Positions 7,118 to 13,559 of a stretch of 15,083 nt of DNA are shown here, piece by piece. The first letter of the stretch is position 1; each line of letters opens with the position of its first letter. The DNA is taken from assembly GCA_945787595.1 (NCBI GenBank), contig CALZJV010000572.1, positions 1-15,083 of the forward strand, given 5' to 3'. Below the pieces are notes generated by a model. The model made no database searches. It had not been told where the DNA came from and saw only the letters and a program-made list of their open reading frames with translations. This DNA comes from an uncultured Desulfobacterales bacterium. Lineage in GTDB: Bacteria > Desulfobacterota > Desulfobacteria > Desulfobacterales > JAFDCJ01. The translations under genes and the position numbers were made by a program.

Positions 7118-7588
7118 TTGACATATCACATAATCTATTGTACTGATTCAAGATTCACTAAAAATTCTCATCTATTATGTCTTTTTGTTAAATCACATCA
7201 GCACGAGGCGATTGTGGAAAAAAGACATGCCATCATTGAATCGGCTACACGGCTCTTTGGTTCAATAGGGTTCGATGCGACCACCACGCTTGAGATTGCG
7301 GATGAAACCGATGTAACGGAGCCGCTTATCTATTATCTCATTTCTCATCTTTTTGACTTACCCAAACACACCGCCACGGTGTCTCAAAAAATTAACAATA
7401 TAATCATCTTTTCTGGTTATTCTGAACCTGAGAAAATTGAGAAAGCTTTCAAAGCTGGAGCGGACTTATATATCGCTAAACCTGTGGATATTTTGACGAT
7501 AAAACAGATTATCGAAAATGCAGCAAACTCATCAGAATTTCCGAGCAAATATATACAAGAAATAGATCGAGTCTTTGCCCCCTATTAG
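7118..7588 (+). pseudogene. Chimera of TetR N-terminus and response-regulator receiver C-terminus
   Basis: The frame runs from TTG 7118; a likelier start is GTG 7214, which has GAGG just upstream. From 7214 the product begins VEKRHAIIESATRLFGSIG and continues with DATTTLEIADETDV and EPLIYY, the DNA-binding helices of TetR regulators. After EPLIYY the TetR match ends abruptly (about 7340). From about 7410 the product reads IIIFSGYSEPEKI, AFKAGADLYIAKPVDI and QIIEN. This is the second half of a CheY-like receiver domain (strand beta4 to helix alpha5, with the conserved lysine-proline), lacking the phospho-acceptor aspartate half. Neither domain is complete, so this is probably a relic formed by deletion rather than a working regulator. 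Confidence 0.6.
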
Positions 7589-7875
7589 CCAACATCTAAC
7601 ATATTTTTAGCGTGATACAATAATATTGCGCTATTTGCTTTAATTTATTTATGAGCCATGGCAATTGAGGATGCTTGACATACGCCTGAACACAGACGGG
7701 CCGGAAAAAGCTTCTTTTGTTGAGGCATATCATTCCCCCGACAGTGCAAACTGATGGCAACGAAAGAGTTGAAATTCTATACTTCTTCGATAGCTAAGGT
7801 CAAATAATGGGGTCAAAGCTTGAATAGTGAATAATTATTGACAAACACCAGATGCATTGATACTGCTGGATGTTT

Positions 7876-8010
7876 ATGAGCAGAGCGTGGCGTATTGAAT
7901 ACGAAGGTGCTTTATACCACCTGCTATCGCGGGGCAATGATCGTAACGATATTTTTATCGACGAGTTGATGACAAATCATTATTTATGTAGAGCTCTACA
8001 TAAGATATGA
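7876..8010 (+). pseudogene. Internally deleted REP-associated tyrosine transposase (RAYT)
   Basis: From ATG 7876 the first 30 residues (MSRAWRIEYEGALYHLLSRG then NDRNDIFIDE) are the typical N-terminus of TnpA_REP/Y1_Tnp proteins, including the conserved YHLLSRGN. The frame then jumps to LMTNHY, which matches the HUH-motif segment normally found some 30-40 residues later (LMxNHYHLL). It then reads LCRALHKI, resembling a still later segment, before a stop at 8010. At least two internal deletions are implied, and the HxH pair and catalytic tyrosine are absent. It cannot be active. No gene is seen in the adjoining 7589-7875 or 8011-8126. Confidence 0.7.
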
Positions 8011-8126
8011 TTGCTCATTAAACAATAGGTATGAAAGATGATTGAGAATCGCTATTTTATTAAGAAAGCTATTTATCGATGCACGTCTCGCTTATCAATC
8101 CTGAAAAAATAAAAGCTAATCAGCGA

Positions 8127-8945
8127 TTAAATAATACCGGCGTAGGTCTCTTTCTGAAAACAGATCTTTTGGGTAGCATCCCCCCAGCGCTTTTTTTCTG
8201 CCAGCAATTGTAAAAACAGCTCCCCGTTCTTTACCACTCGTCCGCCTACAACATCGACACCGCGGGCAAAAAGCGGATCCGGGAAATACCCCGCCGTAGG
8301 GCCAAGAATGGAGACAAATGCAGCCGGTGAACAGTGGGCAAGAATCTCATCTAGTGAATTGTTCAATATGGTTGTACTGGTGCATAAGATTTTATTGCAG
8401 GTGCTCAACTCCGTTGGATCCAGGGTAATAGGCAGGTCGGGGTACCTTTGGACAAGTTGCTCTTTTTTTTCAAGGACAACCATTTTCGCTCCGGCTTTCT
8501 TAATGGTCTTAATCAGGGGGGTGAATAAACCGACCATACCAACGTTATCCCCTGCGGAGATCGACAACAGTCCCAGGGAATCAGTAGCGGAATCAACTGC
8601 ATAATTTGTCTCTCTCATAACATGCTGACATATTGCGTTAATGGCTGCCAGACTGACCATCGCTTTAATAGGATCGTCCCAGCCGAATTCAAGCGCAAAT
8701 TCCCGCGGGTTTTTCCCGACAAAATCCAATGGTTGCAAAGTAGTGTATTCTTCCATTTTTTCATCGGGCAGGAGAACATAGCTGATGCCGGTCGCGCCGC
8801 CATCCAGACGCATTGCCATAAACTCGGCATCTTTTGGTTGACCGCCCTTATAGAAAGGCGGGAAGAAAATGTTTGCAATTAACGGAATCGAGTATTTATC
8901 CGTCAATTCGATGACCATCTTTCTGAATTCATCTGTTAGACTCAT
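8127..8945 (-). CDS. DUF4213/DUF364 protein (putative heavy-metal chelation family)
   Basis: A 272-residue cytoplasmic protein. Residues 1-105 fit the DUF4213 enolase-N-like domain, with RLDGGATGISYVLLP at 46-60 and the FALEFGWDDP to AAINAI helix region at 83-105. Residues 130-245 fit DUF364, a Rossmann-like domain: DNVGMVGLF (133-141), MVVLEKK (155-161), KILCTSTTILNN (185-196) and SILGPTAGYFPDPLFARGV (212-230), which are the family's strongest motifs. Pfam describes the domain as putative heavy-metal chelation; a proven activity is not known to me. The family often lies near metal transport or metal-cofactor genes. Here an xdhC pair lies about 2 kb away, separated by debris. The ribosome site before ATG 8945 is weak. 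Confidence 0.88.
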   Translation of the reverse strand: MSLTDEFRKMVIELTDKYSIPLIANIFFPPFYKGGQPKDAEFMAMRLDGGATGISYVLLPDEKMEEYTTLQPLDFVGKNPREFALEFGWDDPIKAMVSLAAINAICQHVMRETNYAVDSATDSLGLLSISAGDNVGMVGLFTPLIKTIKKAGAKMVVLEKKEQLVQRYPDLPITLDPTELSTCNKILCTSTTILNNSLDEILAHCSPAAFVSILGPTAGYFPDPLFARGVDVVGGRVVKNGELFLQLLAEKKRWGDATQKICFQKETYAGII

Positions 8946-9051
8946 TGCAATTTTCCGACTTTAATATTTAAGATACGAGTGTTGCTGTCTCTATTTTTTA
9001 TCTTAGCGTTCAAATTATGCACTTTCAAGCTATTAAATTGATGGAGTTTAA

Positions 9052-9189
9052 TTTTATGAAGAAAGTTATTTATTTTTTGATGGATGTCCCGCATATCCCG
9101 AGCAAAACGGTATTATCCCAGGTTTGGTTACCGGCAACCTGGAAAAGATTGCCCGTGCCAAATTGGAAAAAATCGGAATTAACCATTAA
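9052..9189 (+). pseudogene. Fragment of a HAD-superfamily phosphatase
   Basis: In the frame of 9085 the sequence reads CPAYPEQNGIIPGLVTGNLE and then KIARAKLEKIGINH before TAA at 9187-9189. The GLVTGNLEKIARAKLEKIG block is the motif II region (S/T-G-N) of HAD phosphatases of the phosphoglycolate phosphatase type. Both the N-terminal aspartate motif and the C-terminal lysine/acid motifs are missing. A stop (9049-9051) bounds it on the left. It is a relic about 46 codons long. Confidence 0.5.
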
Positions 9190-9222
9190 TGGGCGATCCC
9201 GGTCCCTTGTAAGGTAAGCGAG

Positions 9223-9236
9223 TTGACTTAAGTCAA
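9223..9236. promoter_or_regulatory. Perfect palindrome TTGACTTAAGTCAA, CRP/FNR-type operator candidate
   Basis: The 14-bp perfect palindrome has half sites TTGAC/GTCAA with a four-base centre. This is close to the FNR-family pattern TTGAT-N4-ATCAA. It lies 37 bases before the ATG at 9274 of a thiol-redox/cupin gene, a position fitting activation or repression of that gene. The regulator is not in the window. Confidence 0.5.
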
Positions 9237-9273
9237 AGAATAAAAACATCTTGCAGTGATATATAAAGCCATA

Positions 9274-10146
9274 ATGGATAGAAATAATGTAACCCAGATA
9301 AAAATAGGCACACACAGATTCGGTATTGTGGGCCTTAAAAAAGCGCTCGAGAACATGGCGGAGGCCTATGCGGAACAGGCTGATGACGTAGTGGCTGAAG
9401 AATTATTAAATCGCCTATCAAAAAAGAATTACATCCCTAAAAAGGTACAAAAGAAATACGGGCATGCATTTGTCAGGGAGTTCAGAAGATTTCTCGGTCA
9501 GCCTTTTGATGATGAACACTCTCAAGGACTGGAGATTAAAGTTCTTGGAGCGGGCTGCGTTGTTTGTGATAGTCTCGAAAATAAGGTCATGGAAGCGTTG
9601 ACTGAAATGAACCTGGCTGCTGAACTTGAACACATCAGAGATGGTGACCAAATTGCTGAATACAAGGTCAAGGGGACCCCTGCTTTGATTATCAACGGCA
9701 AAGTGATGTGTTCGGGCACAACGCCACCAAAAAATGAAATTATAAAATGGCTGGAAGAAACCGGCTGCTGTAAAAAATCAGGAAAAATAATGGACAAACC
9801 GGAACCGGTATTTATAAAGAACATTACTTTGTCAGATGTTCATAATCTTGCTGAACTGGTGGAGTATGAGGAAGGGCGCGTCGTCAGCAGAACATTTGCT
9901 CAAAATTCGTCTCTCAGTCTAACCCTTTTTGCCTTTGACAAAGGAGAAGGCGTCAGTACACATACAGCGCCGGGTGATGCAATGTTACAGGTCCTGGATG
10001 GTGAGGCGGCTGTTGATATCGGCGGCAAAGAGATGACCGTGTGTGCCGGACAGGTCGTGGTGATGCCGGCCAACGTCCCTCACTCTGTCACCGGCGCTAA
10101 GCGGTTTAAAATGCTTTTGACGGTAGTTAAATTTCAAAATTTATAA
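9274..10146 (+). CDS. Three-domain redox protein: unknown domain, CxxC thioredoxin-like, cupin
   Basis: A 290-residue protein from ATG 9274 (in-frame GTG 9256 is an alternative; neither has a strong ribosome site). Residues 5-75 are a small helical domain starting QIKIGTHRFGIVGL that I cannot name. Residues 85-165 are a glutaredoxin-like (MTH895-type) fold: IKVLGAGCVVCDSLE with a CVVC redox pair at 95-98 and the cis-proline TPA at 135-137. Residues 174-290 are a single-domain cupin: FDKGEGVSTHTAPGD and GQVVVMPANVPHSV, with the second histidine of the usual HxH replaced. An internal ATG (9790) with AGGA upstream marks the cupin boundary, suggesting a gene fusion or a lost stop codon. The role is probably thiol or small-molecule redox; the target is unknown. 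Confidence 0.8.
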   Translation: MDRNNVTQIKIGTHRFGIVGLKKALENMAEAYAEQADDVVAEELLNRLSKKNYIPKKVQKKYGHAFVREFRRFLGQPFDDEHSQGLEIKVLGAGCVVCDSLENKVMEALTEMNLAAELEHIRDGDQIAEYKVKGTPALIINGKVMCSGTTPPKNEIIKWLEETGCCKKSGKIMDKPEPVFIKNITLSDVHNLAELVEYEEGRVVSRTFAQNSSLSLTLFAFDKGEGVSTHTAPGDAMLQVLDGEAAVDIGGKEMTVCAGQVVVMPANVPHSVTGAKRFKMLLTVVKFQNL

Positions 10147-10165
10147 CCTGGATTTTGAACGTGTT

Positions 10166-10250
10166 GGAGGCTTTCATATGCAAGACACTTAAGGGCGAAG
10201 TCGTAGTCTGTTACTTCGAGCCCTTAATAACGCTGCAGATGAAAGCCTCC
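10166..10250. repeat. 85-nt long hairpin element
   Basis: The outer arms GGAGGCTTTCAT (10166-10177) and ATGAAAGCCTCC (10239-10250) pair perfectly. After one A:G mismatch, TGCA pairs with TGCA. Inside, TTAAGGG with CCCTTAA and CGAAGT with ACTTCG form a second stem around an 11-base loop. The unit begins 19 bases after the stop at 10146. No T-tract follows, so it is not a simple terminator. It may be a REP-type palindrome or a structured RNA 3' end. Confidence 0.6.
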
Positions 10251-10265
10251 GGCTCGCCCGCAGGG

Positions 10266-10385
10266 TGAAAATTAATGAGATAAATCGACTATCATTCTTT
10301 TTACTTATTAGGTATTTTGCCTTACTACTAAAATTCTCACAATCTGTTGTTATTAAATATTATTCAAACTTCTCATTAATTTTCA
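10266..10385. repeat. 120-bp unit with 15-bp perfect inverted ends
   Basis: TGAAAATTAATGAGA (10266-10280) is exactly inverted as TCTCATTAATTTTCA (10371-10385). The 90 bases between are AT-rich and noncoding. The right arm ends about 20 bases before the ribosome site of the next gene, so its promoter probably lies inside this unit. Confidence 0.55.
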
Positions 10386-10418
10386 TGCAGAATTCAGGTA
10401 TAAATTGGAGGTAATATT

Positions 10419-10700
10419 ATGGGAGAATGTGGTAACTGTGGCGGCGGAGCCAATCCTTTCTCAGAAGGTAGAGAACTTGTTGAGTTTGTATATAGTGCCC
10501 ATGGTGGAGCGGTAAAAGACCAACTTATTCCCAATGGTGGTTTGAACACTAATTGTCAAGGATGCGGTGCCGAGTTCACCTTAACCACATTTATTGGCAA
10601 ATGTTCTGAATGTGCAGGAGTGCATGCAGTCTCCCCACCACAGTGTCATGATGCCTCAAACATCCAGTTTGCCGGCAAGGACTACAAACTTCCAGATTGA
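10419..10700 (+). CDS. Small cysteine-rich putative metal-binding protein
   Basis: A 93-residue protein with an excellent start: GGAGGT eight bases before ATG 10419. Three CxxC pairs (Cys4/7 in CGNCGGG, Cys46/49 in CQGCG, Cys62/65 in CSECAG) plus Cys76 followed by His77 suggest one or two zinc ribbons or an iron-sulfur site. Two ribbon knuckles, 46-49 and 62-65, are spaced as in a single Zn-ribbon fold. The N-terminal CGNCGGG is separate and could be redox-active. No signal or membrane segment is present, so it is probably cytoplasmic. The family is not recognised. It follows the redox fusion protein in the same direction but is separated from it by 272 bp of palindromes, so it is probably transcribed separately. 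Confidence 0.75.
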   Translation: MGECGNCGGGANPFSEGRELVEFVYSAHGGAVKDQLIPNGGLNTNCQGCGAEFTLTTFIGKCSECAGVHAVSPPQCHDASNIQFAGKDYKLPD

Positions 10701-10716
10701 TGATCTCTGCCGGCCA

Positions 10717-10821
10717 CTATAGACTGTCCCGGTCGTGTTTAAATATTTTTTCCTGGTTGTTTCCCCGGTTGATCACATGATAATACGCACCCGGATATTC
10801 AACGCGCAGCGGGCGTGCCAT
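10717..10821 (-). pseudogene. RAYT transposase 5' fragment, left copy
   Basis: Reading the minus strand from ATG 10821 gives MARPLRVEYPGAYYHVINRG then NNQEKIFKHDRDSL and a stop. This is the N-terminus of REP-associated tyrosine transposases (typical full length about 200-320 residues), cut off after about 32 codons. It lacks the HUH motif and catalytic tyrosine. It is nearly identical to the copy at 11421-11588. Confidence 0.75.
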
Positions 10822-10837
10822 TTACTTTGCCACTATT
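10727..10837. repeat. 111-bp direct repeat, left copy
   Basis: Identical to 11494-11604 except for one base (CGTGTTT here, CGTTTTT there). It covers the RAYT 5' end and 16 bases upstream of its ATG. The pair flanks khpA and the small-RNA candidate. Confidence 0.9.
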
Positions 10838-10992
10838 TTGAAAGATTTTCAGTGTGAGGCTAAAATACGGGGTGAAAGCTGATATGTCAATTTCCTCTCA
10901 TTTACTGATAAGTGTGACCCATATTAAACTGATTTTCTGATAAATGAGATGGTTTTGAGATTGGGCTGTGAATGAATTTAATAAAACGATCA

Positions 10993-11226
10993 TCATGCCT
11001 CTAAAATTTCGAGTACATACCTTTTCCGGAGCTTGCCAGCAGCTGCACTTAAAATAGTTCGGATTGCCTGAGCATTTCTGCCCTGCTTGCCAATGACCTT
11101 CCCCATATCACCCTTGGCAACACTAAGTTCCAAAACTACGGTGTGGCCACCTTCAACTTCAGAAACCGAAACCTCTTCTGGTTGATCAACCAAGGCTTTT
11201 ACAATATCAGATATCAGATCCTTCAT
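10993..11226 (-). CDS. khpA: KH-domain RNA-binding protein KhpA
   Basis: A 77-residue single KH-domain protein. GKVIGKQG at 42-49 supplies the GxxG RNA-contact loop. [12 protein letters not shown] near the N-terminus and TVVLELSVA are typical of KhpA (the former YlqC family). ATG 11226 is chosen because it gives the family's standard length and first residues (MKDLI). The frame is open 15 codons further upstream (to 11271), but the family does not extend there. KhpA binds many RNAs, usually with KhpB/EloR, and affects cell wall and RNA stability. It usually lies between rpsP and rimM-trmD; here it is alone, flanked by RAYT repeats and a possible small RNA. A weak minus promoter (TTGCAA 11299-11304, TATAGG 11277-11282) precedes it. 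Confidence 0.9.
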   Translation of the reverse strand: MKDLISDIVKALVDQPEEVSVSEVEGGHTVVLELSVAKGDMGKVIGKQGRNAQAIRTILSAAAGKLRKRYVLEILEA

Positions 11227-11370
11227 TGTGCCATTTCCCCCTTTCCGTTCCCGATAGAATGCATAAAACAAATCAACCTATACTGAACTGGTTTCGGCTT
11301 GCAAGGCTAAAATAATCTGGGATCTGTAACGGTGAATCGAATTTGTTCGGGAATGGGATACCACAGGAAG

Positions 11371-11400
11371 AAAAAAGGGGAGACTCCGAAGAGTCCCCCC
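11371..11400 (-). terminator. Rho-independent terminator, minus strand
   Basis: On the minus strand GGGGACTC, loop TTCG, then GAGTC-T-CCCC forms a 9-bp stem with one bulged base and a UUCG-type tetraloop, followed directly by TTTTTT (11376-11371). This is a textbook intrinsic terminator. Confidence 0.85.
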
Positions 11401-11455
11401 GGATGGTGCACAGTATAAGATCAGCTTATATCCAGGTCCACTTCAAAAGCACCAA
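11371..11455 (-). ncRNA. Candidate small RNA, about 85 nt
   Basis: On the minus strand a promoter (11462-11489) is followed by about 85 bases with three nested structures. TGGTGC (11454-11449) pairs with GCACCA (11409-11404). Inside that, TATAAG and CTTATA (11430-11425, 11419-11414) pair around CTGAT. Last comes a terminator hairpin ending in six Ts. No protein frame with a ribosome site lies in the transcript. It matches no RNA family that I recognise. Expression is not shown by sequence alone. Confidence 0.45.
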
Positions 11456-11588
11456 GAGGACAGAATAACAAAATGTATGAAAATGTCAACCTTTCCCGGT
11501 CGTTTTTAAATATTTTTTCCTGGTTGTTTCCCCGGTTGATCACATGATAATACGCACCCGGATATTCAACGCGCAGCGGGCGTGCCAT
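11421..11588 (-). pseudogene. RAYT transposase 5' fragment, right copy
   Basis: From ATG 11588 the minus strand reads the same 28-residue N-terminus as the left copy (MARPLRVEYPG to EKIF), then KNDRERL. It then runs into unrelated sequence up to a stop at 11421. Similarity to transposases ends near codon 32. The unrelated tail overlaps the small-RNA candidate, so the frame is not functional. Confidence 0.7.
11462..11489 (-). promoter_or_regulatory. Minus-strand promoter of the small-RNA candidate
   Basis: A perfect TTGACA (11489-11484 on the minus strand) is separated by 16 bases from TATTCT (11467-11462). The predicted start is near 11455. The edge of the 111-bp RAYT repeat lies only five bases upstream of the -35. 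Confidence 0.5.
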
Positions 11589-11604
11589 TTACTTTGCCAC
11601 TATT
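11494..11604. repeat. 111-bp direct repeat, right copy
   Basis: This is the second copy of the repeat at 10727-10837 (110 of 111 bases identical). Sequence on both sides of the two copies differs, so the repeat has exact boundaries. Confidence 0.9.
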
Positions 11605-11684
11605 AAGATGTGACCCCTATCTTTTCCCTATCTTTTCCTCCAATTTAAAAGGGGCAGGCGCAAGACCGTCGCTTTTACGAGGTC

Positions 11685-11781
11685 GATACTGGATGCTCGA
11701 TACTTGATGCTGGATATTCAGGAATACACCGGGAGTGAAATCCAGAAACATCCAGTATCCAGAAACCAGTATCCAGGATCA
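11685..11781. repeat. Dispersed inverted repeat built from CCAGTATC-like words
   Basis: GATACTGGATG (11685-11695) is exactly inverted at 11749-11759 (CATCCAGTATC). Further CCAGAAAC and CCAGTATCCAG words continue to 11781. The array sits just after the stop of the 86-residue gene and could act as a bidirectional transcript end. Confidence 0.6.
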
Positions 11782-11793
11782 ATCAATTTCTAG

Positions 11794-12054
11794 CTAATCC
11801 ATCCTAACATGTTCCGTCATTTCCGACAGGTCGATCTCTTTTTCGCCTGTCTTTTCAAATTTCAACGCTCGATTTCTAAATTCAGCGGCATCGATTTTTT
11901 CCTTGACCCACTCGTGCCAGGTTTCTATCTGAGAAGAGACAATTGAGTTAAAATCTTTGGATGGATCGAACCGGGACATGGCACGAAACTGAGAGTTTCC
12001 GGGTTTCAGTCCTTCTTTGATCTCATAGTTTTTATAGGACCATGTTTTTTGCAT
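11794..12054 (-). CDS. Small hypothetical protein (86 residues)
   Basis: ATG 12054 is preceded on the minus strand by AGGGGG with about six bases spacing, a good ribosome site. The product is soluble, rich in charged and aromatic residues (MQKTWSYKNYEIKEG, ETWHEWVKEKIDAAEF) and probably helical in its C-terminal half. No cysteine, signal or membrane segment is present. I do not recognise the family. It is separated from neighbours by repeat DNA below and by a 150-bp gap above, and is probably a single-gene unit. Its codon use and ribosome site support a real gene. Confidence 0.6.
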   Translation of the reverse strand: MQKTWSYKNYEIKEGLKPGNSQFRAMSRFDPSKDFNSIVSSQIETWHEWVKEKIDAAEFRNRALKFEKTGEKEIDLSEMTEHVRMD

Positions 12055-12207
12055 TTTTAACCCCCTGTAAATAATTTTGTGATCGCGCAGTTTGAGCCGA
12101 AGTTCGAATAAATTCGGATCTTCCAGGCATTATATCGATTACCATTGCCCTGTTAATTTAAGACCCAAAACATCAGCTGTCTACATAAACTTGAGCGTTG
12201 CCGCTGT

Positions 12208-13459
12208 TCAACCTCGCACCGGTGAACGCAGCATCAAAGTGGCCCCCAGGCCCGCCGTGCTAATCAGGGGCAGGCACCAAAACACCACGCGGTAGCTGCC
12301 GGTAAGATCAAAAACATAACCGGCCGCCAGAGGGCCGATAGCCCCCCCGATGGTGGACGCGAAAATCATCATGCCAAAAATGGCGCCGTGGGAAGCGGTG
12401 CCGAAGAACTCGGCAATCAGCGGCGACATGATGACAAAAAATCCTCCGTGGGCAAATCCGTAGACGGTGGCAAACACGAAGAGCATCCACAGCCGATTCG
12501 CCAGCAGCAGCCATCCCAGACTGACACACAGGAAACCATAACAGATGGTCAGGGCCCATTTGTTTCCGATGCGGTCGATGGAATAACCCATGATAAACCG
12601 GCCGACAATGCTCAACCCCCCCGATGATAGCCAGCACGCGGGTGGCCCAACTGGAGGGGATGCCCAGGTCGATGGCATGGGGCACAATGTGCAGCAGTAT
12701 CGTGTACACGCAGACCAGCAGGAGAAAGTATGTCGTAAAGATCAGCCACAGCTGCAGATTCTTCAAAGCCTGCCGCAGGCTAAATCCTGTTTCGCCGGCC
12801 TGGGCGATCTTGGCAGTCGCCCGGCCGTCACCGTCGGGGCGCAGGCCGCGTCTGGCCGGATCACGAACCAGCAGTTGGGACAGTCCGATGAACGGGATCA
12901 GCACCACGATACCCATGGCAAAAAACGCCGTCCGCCAGCCAAAGGCCGTGATAAACCAGTTGGCAAACAGCGGCATGACCAGCATGCCCATGCCGGTTCC
13001 CACCTTGAGAACGCCGCTCATGCGGCCCCTTAAGCGGACGAACCAGCGGGCAATGGTGGACAGCAGCACCACGTCATTTCCGCTCATACCGATCCCTACC
13101 AGCAGGCTGTAGAGCAGGTAAAGCTGCCAGAGTGATGTCAGCCTGGACATCAGCAGGTAGCCAACCCCCAGGAAAATACCGCTGACTGCCATGATGAACC
13201 GGGGCCCCATCCGGTCATTGAGCCGTCCCAGCAGAATGCTGGAAAGACCGTACACGCAGAAACTGACGGAAACAGCCCCCGAGATACCTGCCCGGGACCA
13301 GGTGTATTCGTTCATCAGCGGATTGAAAAATACGCCGAAGCTGTTGTAAGCCCCCCACCCGATGGCTTGCAGCAGGAAAGAGGCCGCCACCAGGACGTAT
13401 CCATAGAAAAACCGATTGCCCCTGCCGGCATGTGGCTGCCTTTTGCCGGTGTCTGTCAT
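12208..13459 (-). pseudogene. MFS transporter (oxalate/formate or monocarboxylate type), frameshifted
   Basis: A 12-helix major facilitator split between two frames. The first frame runs from ATG 13459 (GTG 13462 also possible) through YGYVLVAASFLLQAIGWGAY, LGRLNDRMGPRF (the loop 2-3 signature) and RMSGVLKVGTGMGM, to WATRVLAIIGG. It then goes out of frame at a seven-base C run at 12616-12622 (G7 in the coding strand). Removing one G continues the protein as LSIVGRFIMGYSIDRIGNKW (the second-half signature loop), HGGFFVIMSPLIAEFFG and IGGAIGPLAAGYVFDLTGSY, to a stop at 12208. The repaired protein has about 416 residues, normal for OFA/MCT-type transporters. The shift could be a true mutation, slippage phase variation or a sequencing error. 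The ribosome site is weak. The substrate is unknown, probably an organic acid. Confidence 0.85.
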
Positions 13460-13559
13460 CACTTTGGCTGATTTTCCATTTCAATTATGGATATCTATGT
13501 GCTTTCCCGGATAACCCTTTTTGTTCGATTTCAAGAATTCCATGATTCTAATGATTCGT

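Noticed and set aside
9017..9217. Plus-strand 66-codon frame
   Set aside because: The protein-like signal (HAD motif) is in a different frame of the same bases, so this frame is a shadow.
10166..10250. Integron attC-like site
   Set aside because: The hairpin is long and two-tiered, but lacks the R/L core boxes (GTTRRRY / RYYYAAC) and extrahelical bases, and no integrase gene is near.
12092..12295. Plus-strand 67-codon frame
   Set aside because: It overlaps the end of the MFS transporter on the other strand, is basic and low complexity, and has no ribosome site.
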